Of a stretch of 64,000 nt of DNA, positions 46,401-57,193 are shown piece by piece. The translations under genes and the position numbers were made by a program. Position 1 is the stretch's first letter. Each line of letters begins with the position of its first letter. Source of the stretch: Cinnamomum chago (Eukaryota > Streptophyta > Magnoliopsida > Laurales > Lauraceae); NCBI GenBank assembly GCA_038049695.1, contig CP142460.1, positions 38,373,501-38,437,500 of the forward strand, written 5' to 3'. A model generated the notes under the pieces. That model made no database searches. It worked only from the letters and a program-made list of their open reading frames with translations, and was not told the DNA's origin.

Positions 46401-48600
46401 CAAGCTGAACCATGGGGGGCCCACTATCCAAACTACCCCTGTTCTGGTTATGAAAGCCATGTTCATGCTGCTGGGAACAGAGCTGGGAACAGAACTACTA
46501 TTGTTTGGAATTGTTGAAAATTTATCATGTGTGATATGATATGATGAAATGAGAGAATTCATGTGGTTGTAGACTCCATCCCTTGGAAAAAAAGAAAAGA
46601 AATTTATGGAAGGATGATTCAACAGGGAAGAAGAAGGGTTGCAGACGGTTGTGTTCTACAACGTATATTGATCAGACACGTGGGGCCCACTGGCCCACCT
46701 GATCAAGGATCAGGGCCAGTCACCTGGTCAATCCTTGATGGGCGACCACGGTGGCCCTGGACCCATTTGATTTGGGCCACCAGAAATCATCATCCTTTAT
46801 CTTACTATGTAGTGGGCGTGAGACCCATCTACTGGAAGTGATGATGCTGTGACGATACTGTACTGTACATCATCACTTTAATGTTATGTCTTGGTTACTT
46901 TTTGAAATGGACTCTGGATATTCTCTGAATTTTCCAAAACTCCTCTTACGATGTTATGTACAGAAATTCCCACTTGAACCTTATATTGTTCTAGAATTAC
47001 TGATTTATATATTATAGATCCATCAATTTGTAAATCTGAATCATAATATAAGGTTATGAATAAATTTCCAAGTCTAAGGGGGAATTATTAGTTTTAATAA
47101 TAATTCTTAATTATTTGATGAGCCCTATAATGAGAACATAGAACCCAAAGGTTATAAGAGTATTACCACCGAGGCGGGTACCAAATGTTATATTTAAGTG
47201 GGGCATGTATATAACTAAGTCTTATGACAATATAATTAGTGTGTATAATTCTATGACAGTACTACCGAATGCCTAACAGATGTAATGGAACTAATGAACT
47301 ATGTAATGAGAGCATTTGATATGAACATTATATGAAAGGTCAGTAAGGATCCGTACATCTGGACATTGAATTGATTATTGAACCCTTGTGGATCAGGAGG
47401 AATAAGGTTGGACGGAGACTGAATTACTGTTTATGAAATTAATTTCCTTACGGGGTGTTTTTAAATGAATTATATAAAGGACTTCCGTTTTTGGGAAGGG
47501 ACTGACATACTGAAAACTCTGATGATAGAGTTCCATTATAAGAACCCGTAATTGGGATTACTGATCTGATTAAAGTTATGGACTAGGTATGAAACCTCAC
47601 TAGATAATAAGAAAACTCTATTTGTAATCCACTACCCCCTCGTGAATTCTTCTGCACTTTTGTTAATGAATTATATTAATTATGACCTGTGTATCTGGAA
47701 ATATTATTCACCAGTTTTTATGATGAGTGGTTTGCCCCCACTTCAGGTGCACAACGTTTTGGGGAGCTTGGCAACGATGGAAATCAGCCATTGGACTTCA
47801 ATCTTCGTGGCTGATGGGAGAGCGATACCATTGGGATGGAAAAATGACATTTAGGATTTAGTGCCTTATTGTTTATTCAATAATATTGAACTTTGCATCC
47901 ATTATGATTAGAGATTTCTTTTGCTTACAGACTTGATATTATTTATCTCTTATTAATGATCCTTTTAAATAAATTTAAAGTGTTGCTCAATTCTGAGCCG
48001 TAACTTGACTCATGTGGTGATCTTAAATTTTCATATAGTAAGCCCTGGGTCCTGATGAGCTCCGGGATTCGGGGTGTTACAGTCATGGTGACCGGTATAC
48101 ATGTATACGATGGGCCTTTGAGGCATGGAAATGTGCATGGGCACAGTATTGCATATGGATGTACTTAATGATATTTGATTTATTGATTCAGTGATATTAG
48201 GTTATATGCGGCTGGTGTAATTAGAAAAATTCATTCACCAGTAATACTGATGTTGTGTTGCCCCCTTCAGATAATCAATTGGGTGGGCCAGAGCGGAATG
48301 ACGATCAATACGTAGATTTCGGCATGCGTGGCTGAAGGGAGAGAGCGAGAAAAGCTTAAATAGTTGACAGAATTATTAGTCCTTGTTTAGGAAAAGTTAT
48401 TTAATGTTTAATGCACATTATTGATTTGAGTCGGGACATAATAAGTTGATTACTCAGAGATTTTGATATTTATAATTGGAAATATATTTTGAACTAAATG
48501 CCTGACTCCTTGTGGATATTATTTGATGTGTGCATGGTGAATATTGCTATATGATCACGATCTGGATATCCGACAAGGCCCCGGAATTTGGGTCGTGACA
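43499..48600. mobile_element. Gypsy solo LTR with nested solo LTR
   Basis: Starts TGTAATATTCTGCG and ends GGGTCGTGACA, flanked by CATAG (43494-43498) and CAAAG (48601-48605), 4 of 5. Homologous to 21177-23465. Without the nested element 45321-48081 and one 5-bp duplication it is about 2.3 kb. Between 44150 and 44790 it holds four spaced copies of a module with GGGACCCA, GATCAGGA and GGGCGACCA. Confidence 0.78.
45321..48081. mobile_element. Gypsy solo LTR (TGTAATACCC...GGTGTTACA)
   Basis: 2761 bp with a perfect 5-bp duplication GTCAT at 45316-45320 and 48082-48086. It interrupts the phrase 'gacagggtcat|ggtgaccggtatac', which is uninterrupted at 22899-22922. No coding region. It contains two nearly identical 80-base modules ('cccacctgatcaaggatcag' ... 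'gatgggcgacca') starting near 46319 and 46684. Its end region is related to the ends of the host LTR, so both belong to related families. Confidence 0.85.
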
Positions 48601-50407
48601 CAAAGTTTTAGTTCTTTTTTAGGAAACTTGCATACAGGAGTTTTAATTTTTATTTTCACTAACTTTTAGGATAATTTCAGAGTTTGACTTCTTTCTTATT
48701 GGGATTACGGATAAGATCTAAAGATTGGAAAGTTTTTTAAATCTAGATAACTTTAGGTCTAGAACAGCTTGAGATAAGTTAGAATTCTTAATTTTTATAA
48801 CTTCAGAGGTTTTTTTTTTTTTTCCTCAATTTGAATTGTTTTGAAATATCTAGGATAACTGAGAAGTTTCTAGAATTAGAGTCCGAGTTTAGTTTAGTTT
48901 TAACATATAGTATTTTGTTTGAATTGATAACTTGGTTTTAATTTATTATTAGTGGTAGATTTTAAAAAAAAATTATCTTTGGTACAATTTCAAGTTGGAA
49001 AGGACTTTGAATTCAAATTGCTCCTTGAGGATCGACCCCGCACTCTCCGGGTTACTAAACTACAATCGAAGCTCTACACTTGGGGTCCACGATCAGTCGT
49101 CATCGTCTTCTTCTTTTCCTTTCTTCTTTATTTTTTTCTCGATCTCCCCGTCCATGTTAATTCTCAGCGGTTTTGTGGTCAAAGGGGCAAAGGTCCCTTT
49201 TTAAAGGACATTCCAGTATTTTACATTTAGCCTCGTTTTCTTTTGTTTTAAGACCACATAGCTCAAAGCCCAGGCCACTTTACCTCTGTTTTGAGTATTG
49301 ACTATTGACAACACTTATAAAAGTTAAAAAGTATTTCTATTTTTGCATCAGCCACCATTTGTTTTATTTAATACTGAAAAGTCAAAACCCACTTTACAAG
49401 CTTACTGGTTCTCCACCCTTTCTCTCTCATGTTTAGACTCCTAACATTTTATTTATAGCTATTTTGTACTATATTGGGAAATGTTTTTTCTAGTCATGTG
49501 ATATGATGTCCTCCTCTTTCTTTGTATGATATTTCCCTTTTCTTGAAAATTTGAAACTTCTTTCCCTCCCACTATTTTAATAGCGGGAAGTTTTTAGGAT
49601 CATAAGTTTGACCATATTGGCCCACTTCAGATTGAGATTTTTAGTTACAACATCCAAATTTAGATTTTCAAGGACCCACTTCTACTAGTTATGCATGTAT
49701 TATAGATAGATTTATGGCTAGAATGGTTGAAGCTTAAGAGTACTCTTTCTATTAATCATATGGACTTAATCTGTTAGGAGGGTAATACTAAAGAAATTAG
49801 TGTCACATGATATCCGTACCCGTATCCGTGCCGTACACCCGTGTCTATATCATATCTTGAGTGATACCGTACCGGTATGTGTCCTAAATTTTTTAAGTTG
49901 GCGTGTCGAATCCTCGTTCCTCGTGTCTATGTCCATATTTGTGTCCGTATCTGGCCAACATAGATTGTGGGTTCTAGGTTTTGGCCGAGAAGGGGCTTGA
50001 CGGAAAGTGGGGTTCAAGGGGTCTAGGTTTGGAGATTTGGGAATTCAAAAGGGTCGATTCAGTGGAAAGATGGATCGACTAGTGGGTTTGATAGTGATAA
50101 GGCTCGAGTGTTGATCGGCTGATTGGTTCTGCTGGGATTAATGTCCGGCCGAAAGGGATAATGGATGAAGGCTACGGAAGGTGATCACGGGTTTTGGCCG
50201 TGAGGGTTAAGGGTCTGCAGTCAAGGAAGATGGTGGGGATGGGGTATGAGAGTCGAAATCGAAGGGGTTTAGGGTTTCAAGCAAGTGGTGGTGGCTGGCC
50301 GCTTCGGACAGATGCTGACTGCGTTGATGTTAAGGAAGGTGGACGACACCGTTGCTGGCAAGAAGGATGGATTGCCGAATATCAAATCTGGAATGTATCG
50401 ATTTTCA

Positions 50408-50419
50408 GCTCTAATACCA
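50408..50419 (-). other. tRNA-Met primer binding site of the old PHID-family element
   Basis: Minus strand TGGTATTAGAGC, one mismatch to the initiator tRNA-Met complement, five bases from the LTR start. Confidence 0.7.
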
Positions 50420-50424
50420 AATAA

Positions 50425-50841
50425 TGCAGAGCGGATGGGAAGATGCGGGCAGGCACGGTAGAAGATGGATAGATAGGGGGAAATTGGGCATTCACAACAC
50501 TCCAAACCAGGTGGCATTACGAGATCTCAAAGAAAACTCGAAAAAAACTCGGGGAAGGATCCCAAAAGCACTTGAATTTCATTAATCATCAACCATTAGA
50601 AGCCAGAGGAGCTTTACATCACTTATATAGGAAAATAAATAACCCTAGAGCTAATCTGAACCATCCAAGCACATTGATGGCCAGGATTAAAACATCCAAC
50701 AAAAACCATTTAGAACATAATTAAAAGCTCTAAATAACTTAAAATAACATAAAATGAATGGCTTGGGCCCAAATGCCTGGTCAAGATAGATGGGTTAGGC
50801 CCATTAGCTGGTCGACCCATGGGGACCACGGATCTGTCCTA
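50425..50841 (-). repeat. 5' LTR of the old PHID-family element
   Basis: 417 bp; pairs with 33859-34295. The outer end near 50841 is eroded. Confidence 0.75.
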
Positions 50842-51793
50842 TGTTACCCATCAATATAAATAACCCCCCTTGGGTGACTGTCTTGCTCATTTTTCTTTAT
50901 TTCACTTCTTAAGATTGTCTATTTTTTTCAGCTTGATCTCGTACCTCCCAAATATGTAGTCTCTACTCCTCCCACCTCTTCCTCCTCTCTTACTTCAAAC
51001 AGAAGATCCAGTCTCAGTCTATGGTGTGCAGCATCCACCCCTAGCAAAAGATGCCTTTTGGCCATTTTTTCAATGTGGCAGCCCTTTAGGGGCCTAAAGA
51101 TGCCAGGCTTCTTGGCCTTCCCATTAAGTATGACAGGCCGTAAGGGCCATTATATCCAGATGCTAGGTACCCCGTAGGTTCTTAAGATGCCATGCCTTTT
51201 AGGTATTTCTCTTCATCACACAGACACAGGCCCTAAGTGTGCATGGCATGTGCTGGGGTCCATTCAATCCAAGGGTGGGCAGAGCCCTTTCTTCTTCTGA
51301 GAGAACTGACTGAAGTTCTGCAAGGCTGAACCAGCCCTTTGCTGCAGCTGAGAAAGTGACTGATCCTAGACAGAAGTCCTTCCGGACCAGGCAAGCCTCC
51401 TACTAAAACCAACAGGTGCAACAGGCAGAATTAGTCCTCTGTAAGGAATCTTGTGGTTAACAGCTTCTGCTTGAAGAGTTTATAGGGTTATATAATCCCA
51501 CTTCAGAGGTCACAATGGCAGCTAATGCATTACCCAGTTTCTCCAAGCTTGGAGGACACTTCCCATCATTATGTGAACAGTTATTATAATGTTCTTTCCC
51601 GTATCAAGCATGATCATTTGTTATTACATGCACATGGAGATATGAATTTGGCACTCACATATTTTATTGATATCCCCTTCCTAAGTTGATAATCAGTAGT
51701 GAGTTTTTAATGTCTTCAACAAGTCAGACTTAAACAAATAATTTATCCATTGTTGTCATTCAGAATTTCACACAGGTGGGTAGTAATAACTAT
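50842..51793. other. Unassigned stretch
   Basis: No frame. Between 51080 and 51215 three loose repeats of 'agatgccaggc/atgctagg/atgccatgcc' spaced about 50 bp are visible. The origin is unknown. Confidence 0.35.
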
Positions 51794-52425
51794 TGACGCA
51801 GTCATGGGTATTAACGGAACAGTAGACAGTAATAAATCTGTCAAAAGGTTGCTACACAGCAGTGTAAAGGGACTGCCACCCTTTCATGAAGCAGCTTGGG
51901 GTGAAGGAGGATAGCCAACGGGCTAAAGCCGCTAAACTCCAAGTCAAAGGCTTAGGGATAGGGATCCATAGGATCAAACCTGTCTTGGTCCCGCACCACA
52001 GACAAATAACCAAGAGGAAAGCTCAAGGGAAAATTTTATTAATCAATGAACTTGTCCCTAAAGAGGGATTACAATCCTTTATATAGATTCATACTTAAAA
52101 CCTATTCTTAGAAACAAATCAAATTGAAATAAGTTATAATGCAGACTTGCTAATTAAATTCATAAACATCTCTAACTAAAAACTATTACTAAAATTAAAT
52201 AGAGACTTGGGTTGCACGGTTATGGAAGTCTTCTCTTTATGGGCTATTAGTGGAGTTGGGCCCAATGGGTTGGCAGACCTGCATCATTTCAGTCTTGAGA
52301 TGAGCTCATGAGCAAGGAAAATTTGGTCCATCCACTCTAATGGGTAGATCTCATCACCAATGCCACACACTAGGGAAAAGCAATGGAGAAGACTCTATAG
52401 TAGAGAACAACACAAAGAAGTGTTA
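51794..52425 (-). repeat. Gypsy 3' LTR fragment (minus orientation), split
   Basis: Matches 57194-57420 on both sides of the solo LTR inserted at 51887. The match ends near 52425 where the copia LTR begins. Confidence 0.65.
51887..52286 (-). mobile_element. Solo LTR of the compact PHID family
   Basis: 400 bp, TGAAGCAGC...CTGCATCA, perfect 5-bp duplication TTTCA at 51882-51886 and 52287-52291. Homologous to the LTRs at 11580 and 13417 along the whole length ('ggatagccaacgggctaaa', 'ttaatcaatg', 'agagggattacaatccttta'). Formed by recombination between the LTRs of a complete element. Confidence 0.9.
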
Positions 52426-52429
52426 TTTG

Positions 52430-53376
52430 TTAATATGGCATGTATGGTCCTATCAGAGGTCCACTCATAGGTTAGGCCCACTATAGGTCCAAATTCAAGG
52501 AAGGTTTAAAAAACCGAACTCGGGGCCCGACTCGGCATCCCAATTTGCAATAAAATTGTTGGAGGGACGAGTCACATGATTCAAGTCCAAGTCCCATAGG
52601 ACCCGACTCGGCCAATTTTTTAAACCATGAATTCAAACTGGATAGAGATGATTTGGTCAAGATTGTGGTTTGTATCAAACCCCAATTAAGGGGGAAACAA
52701 TTGATGAAATATCTTGCAAAATTACTCTAAACAAGGGATTTAGTTGTTGTAATTATCTCAAAAGAGTATTATATAAAGAGAGTCCAATCCAAAGGAGGGG
52801 ACACACAAATTTCTAGAAAATCTCATTTCTTATAGTATTGATATGGTATCAGAGCCCAAGGAAAAAAAATTAGGGTTTCAATCATTAGTCATGGCACACC
52901 ACAGACTCCACCGGCAGTCTCCTTGGTAGGGAAATATACAGAGAATCCTCGACATCCTAGGCATTCGACTTCTTACAGTCCGGTGGACACACCACGGACT
53001 CCACTGGCAGTCTTCTTGGTCAGGAAATATACAGAGAATCATCGACATCTTAGGCATTCAACTTCTTCAGGAGACTTGGGCTTTTGATCGGCTTGTTGCT
53101 GCTCATCACTATTCACCATTACTCCCTTCAGCTTCATCACTGCTCATAACTGTTTGTCACTGCTCACTTAATCTTCATCACTGAGAAAAATTGACAATGA
53201 TTTGTTCATTGACAAATATCTTAATATCTTCTTCATGGCATCAGATCCTCTTGATCGACTTTTTTAGGCATTGTATCCGTTGCAGTTCGTTTTTATCCTC
53301 GACTTCTGTCTTCATTGCAAATCGTCTTCTTCACCGAAGACCCTTTCGGCTACAATCCTTTATCACAAATTCTTTT
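52430..53376 (+). mobile_element. Copia-type 5' LTR and leader, truncated
   Basis: A primer site TGGTATCAGAGC at 52844-52855 follows an LTR-like stretch with 'agtattatataaagagagtc' (promoter and start region near 52765). The left border is uncertain (about 52437-52443). The leader 52856-53376 contains two copies of 'acagagaatc.tcgacatc' with 'ccactggcagtc' and several 'tcatcactgctca' repeats. It ends at the hAT insertion, and no gag follows. Confidence 0.55.
52499..52629. mobile_element. Small hAT-like MITE
   Basis: About 131 bp with inverted ends GGTTTAAAAAAC..G and CATGGTTTAAAAAATTGG, both followed by an ACTCGG-type motif. Flanked by AATTCAA at 52492-52498 and 52630-52636. Lies inside the copia LTR. 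The ends resemble those of the hAT at 38380. Confidence 0.7.
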
Positions 53377-54320
53377 CTATGATACCCAGAGACGGCATTT
53401 CCCCTGTGGTACCCGTATCAATACCGTCCGATACGGATCTGGGTACGGGATACGGCAAGATACAGCTGAGATACGGCTGGGTTACCGTGCAGATACGACT
53501 GTCTCATCTTTTATGGAAAAAAATATATAACTGAATGGATTCTTTTGAAATTGGACGAAACATTGAATTTCATCCCAAATCTTGTAATTTCCTTTCATGT
53601 GATTTTGTTATAATTTCAAAAAAAAAAAACTAACACTTTTCCCCCTTTCCTCGCAACCATTCCATCAACACCTTTCATTCAACCAAAAGGAAAAAAAGAA
53701 GAAGAAGACGAGGAGGAGGGGGAGAAGGCGGAGGTGGCTTACCGATTCTGGACAGAGGCTGCTGCCGCCGCCGCCTGCAGCAACACCCAAGTAATGCTCC
53801 TCCTCCTCCTCTAGCTTTTTCTGTCTTCTTCTTCCTTTTTTTTTTCTCTTTCCATCCTCTCCCCATCACTATTAATTTCTGTGGTCGACAATGAAAGGGG
53901 CTAAGGACCCTTTATATTTCAGTTTTACATTTAGCCCCCTTTTCTTTTGTTTTAAGACAACATGGCTCAAAATTCAGTCCACTTTTCATTGGTTTTGAGT
54001 ATTGATATTGACAACACTTATATCAAGTCAAAAGCCACTTTACATGTATTTCTATTTTTACATCAGCCCCCTTTTATTTTATTTTAAAACTAAAAAGTCA
54101 AAACCCATGTTACAAGTATGCATTCGGATCCGTACCTGTATCAGTAGAAGTCTAACACTGAAAAGTCAAAACTCATATGTTTAAAATAAACTCCCAATTA
54201 AACATTTATATTTATATATTTCTAAGAATGCCGTACCCGTATCCGTATCCTAAAATATTGAAGTTGACGTATCATGTTGTCCCGTATCCGTACCCGTGTC
54301 CGTGTATCCGGGCATCATAG
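53377..54320. mobile_element. hAT-type element, CTATGA family copy D
   Basis: 944 bp, ends CTATGATACCC and (reverse complement) CTATGATGCCCGGATACACG, perfect 8-bp duplication ATTCTTTT at 53369-53376 and 54321-54328. The first 140 bases and last 210 bases contain many GATACGG/CCGTATC motifs. The middle has a GC-rich 'gctgccgccgccgcctgcag' stretch next to a GTAATG, possibly a captured exon remnant. No transposase. Confidence 0.93.
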
Positions 54321-54384
54321 ATTCTTTTATAAGAGAGGGTACAGTTCTCTTATTCAGTTTTGGGTACTGTTGGGCTAGCGTCCT

Positions 54385-54519
54385 GTTCTTCAATGAACCC
54401 TTGTGGGCCTTCTTTTCTTTCCTTTTCTTTTTGTTCTTCAATGAACCCTTGTGGGCCTTCTTTTCTTTTCTTTTCTTTTTGTTCTTCAATGAACCCTTGT
54501 GGGCCTTCTTACAATGATC
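54385..54519. repeat. 48-bp tandem repeat, 2.8 copies
   Basis: Copies start at 54385, 54433 and 54481. The plus strand is open through the array and would encode FFNEPLWAFFSFLFFL repeated; no gene context supports translation. Confidence 0.9.
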
Positions 54520-54520
54520 A

Positions 54521-55011
54521 ATTCACACCATGTAGGCCTCGGCAAACTCAAATTCACAATTAAAAAAAATCCATTCCACATCATTATCGCCTAGCTGGAA
54601 AGAATTCTATCCCTTAAAGTTGGATGTTGGTTGGAGAAAAAAAGCCAAATCTCACTTCTCTTTGTGCCATGTCAGTATAGCCTCTCCATGTCAGCAAAGC
54701 ACATAACTTCATATGAAATGTAGCTCTTCTTTCCTTAGTAACGTTTTAGCCATTTAAGCCACTTAGCCACATCAACAGTTTTATTTGTTAAAAACTTAAA
54801 CCATTGATTTTCATCCTATGTCTCCACTTTATTCCCAATCCATTAATGGAAACTTGATGTCATCCTATAAACTCATTTAACTCTTGTATGACTTATGCAC
54901 CAACCATTGTAATAGGTTTATTTATTTCCAATTGGAAAACCATTGGATGAAGGCATGCCGACATATTTTTGGATGGATAGAAATGAGAAAAGGAAAGAAG
55001 AGTAAAAACGC

Positions 55012-55061
<50 letters not shown>

Positions 55062-55439
55062 AGTTCTAAATGCTTGGTTTGATGCTTTTTCTTTATCTTT
55101 TTTTCCCCAATCTTTTGCTATAATTTTTCTCCAAAATCGGGTTCGTTTGATTTGTTTTGGAGGCACATATAATTAGGATTTGGATAAATTTTAGGCCCTG
55201 AAAATTGCACCCTCTATCATTTTATAGGGTTTTTTTTTTTTTTTTTTTTGCTTAGAAGTAACAATTGGTAAACCTTTCAAATTATGTTATAACATGAATT
55301 TTCATTTTACTAATTACACAAATGGATTCACCAAAACTCATTTTTTTAATTGATACTTAATTTGGACATTAATTTTAATCTAATATTCCATTTGCATGAG
55401 ATTTAACCCATGCATCACACGGGATTTATGCTAGTTCAT
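54521..55439. other. Gene-free stretch with a (TC)n run
   Basis: A (TC)n microsatellite of about 45 bases at 55015-55059 and a poly(T) near 55231. Nothing else recognised; part of the decayed gypsy interior or later insertions. Confidence 0.5.
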
Positions 55440-57178
55440 CCTCAAATTAGAATTCCACGTGATCCTGGATAAGAACCATTTGCAATTACACAAATCTTAT
55501 GAGTAGCTCTGCCATTTAGGTATTCACCAGAAGGTATACTTGCATAATCCATATGTCGTGTCCATCCAATCAGCCCGATATTCCTTGACCCAATGATGCA
55601 TGATCAAATCTTGGATGAATGTACTGTACAATTGGTATGAAAGGACTTCATCAAATTGGTGCATGGCAGTGTATCCATATATGTATAATAAATGATCAAA
55701 ATGCTCTATGATAACTTGAGTGTTTGCTTCAAGATTATCATATTAGAAGATGGAATCGAAGTACACATTGAAGATTTCGTCAATGGGGTACAAGTGAAAG
55801 GTTGTCATCTTCTCAATATCAACATCTTTACGTTCGTCAAAAGACTGGGTGATCACTGACATCACTGTCTTAATATACATTGAAGACTGGACCATCAAGA
55901 ATGTTCACCAGGTCCAAAGTAAGAGCATCTTCATGATCCTTCACACCTTTGTTGCATGTGGGTGGGGTCACATTCATCATCTAAGTACTCATCAAATATT
56001 AGGGAATTAAAACTATCGTCTTCTTTTTGTGTCATTAGGATCTTTCGAACCATCAGTCTCTGCTCCATCCCCTACGATCCCTTCGTCGCTGTTGTCATCA
56101 TATTCAACATTAGCTTCTCCGAGCCTCACCTTGCTCTTGGATTCAACCATGATGTTCTCTTCCTATGAAGTGCCTGCTAAGACGGCTTGCCACTTACAAC
56201 ACTCCCGAGGATATATAGCCTATTTTGTTGCATTTGTAGCAACAGATGTTCCATTGCCCTGATCAACTAGCTGCCCCATCAGCATGACTCTTCAATCCAG
56301 CCGCTTGGGTAGTTCTAGACAGTTGGATCGGCTCCAAGTTAGAGCATGTACTACTACCCTCGGATTGGCTTGTGGGATTTGAGAATGCAATCCCATGTTG
56401 TTGTCTCTTGAGTTGCTTCTCGGCAAGGCTCACTTGCCGGCATGCATCATGCAGTCTAATCCCCACCAGATAGGCTTAAAACCGCCATTGAAGCGTGTCA
56501 CCAACTATTCTTCCAACTCATTCAGAATATTACATGCAAAAAGTTCATGAAACTCCTCCACATATACCTCTATTGTCCAGTCCCCTTGTTGCATTTTTTG
56601 AGTCGTTGGAAGATGAACTGCATATAATCGACAAGAGAAGGCTTTGCGCATAAGGACTTCATATTCTCCATGACGTCACCTTGCGCTTTCCTCGCCTTTC
56701 TCTTGTAGATTGTCTATTCCCACCAAGCCGAAGCTCGGCCTCGCAATCACATGGCCGCTGTCTCTCTAAATGACTTCAATCCATTGGATCAAGTCATCAC
56801 CGCATAGGCTACCATGGTACTCCAGGATCTCAACCTAGCAGTTGTGATCATCACCCCGGACTTCTTATCTCCTCTGCCTATTGTGATCACCGCATGGGAT
56901 TCAACAATGTAAGGAATTGATGTCACTCCCATCTAAATCCTCCTCTTTGCTCAAATCCGTATGTACCCACCTTGCCCCTAGATGTGCGAGTTATTGGATA
57001 ATCATGTAATTGCTCCTCCGTCATCGCACATTTGGTGTCGATGGTGTCCATTTAATCTTGCAAATCCTCATGCAGGACTTCTCCAGCAGCCGCACAAGCT
57101 CAACCTCTCCCCCTGCGATTTAGATTCATCGCACATCCATGGGAGATGCTGTCATCAACGGCAAGCAGAAGTAGGCGC
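55440..57178 (-). pseudogene. Gypsy gag-like region
   Basis: Minus-strand reading in several frames. A stretch near 56440-56530 ends in SLAEKQLKRQQHGI. A Ser/Thr-rich linker follows (56263-56400), then CYKCNKIGY near 56230, which looks like the first half of a CCHC zinc knuckle before a frameshift. This order (capsid-like, linker, knuckle) and the primer site directly upstream fit gag of a gypsy element. Too many stops for function. Confidence 0.5.
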
Positions 57179-57191
57179 GGCTCTGATACCA
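57179..57191 (-). other. tRNA-Met primer binding site of the gypsy element
   Basis: Minus strand TGGTATCAGAGCC, two bases from the LTR start at 57194. Confidence 0.85.
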
Positions 57192-57193
57192 TC

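Larger units (their letters stand above)
35381..49095. mobile_element. Gypsy (Tat/Athila-like) solo LTR, about 3.7 kb, itself interrupted
   Basis: Starts TGATATGTCCTCAAAATAGC and ends ...GGTCCACGATCA, flanked by GTCAT (35376-35380) and GTCGT (49096-49100), 4 of 5. Its own parts are 35381-38379, 43295-43498 and 48606-49095. It has the typical 'gttggaaagctcgttt' block (36528) and 'gaggatcgaccccgc' block (49027) of large gypsy LTRs. No gag-pol. Open frames such as 36588-36917 have no recognisable domain. Confidence 0.6.
34866..49963. mobile_element. hAT-type element, CTATGA family copy C, expanded by nested insertions
   Basis: Ends CCATGATACTCGGATACGG and (reverse complement) CTATGTTGGCCAGATACGG, with a perfect 8-bp duplication ATTGTGGG at 34858-34865 and 49964-49971. 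Its own sequence is only 34866-35380 and 49096-49963. It matches copy D (53377-54320) on both sides: a GATACGG-rich start, a Gly/Ala-codon-rich 'ctgctgctgcc' stretch, and later 'acatttagcc' plus 'tcttttgttttaagac'. The remaining 13.7 kb is inserted DNA. Confidence 0.88.
33859..50841 (-). mobile_element. Old PHID-family LTR element, split by a 15-kb nested block
   Basis: LTRs at 33859-34295 and 50425-50841 are in the same orientation and clearly diverged, roughly one base in ten by eye. In minus orientation the 5' LTR (50425-50841) is followed by a tRNA-Met primer site (50408-50419). The 3' LTR (33859-34295) is preceded by the C-terminal PHID frame (34296-34857). The internal region is interrupted exactly by the hAT element 34866-49963 with its 8-bp duplication, so the two halves belong to one insertion. 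Target duplications of the LTR element itself are no longer clear. Confidence 0.75.
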
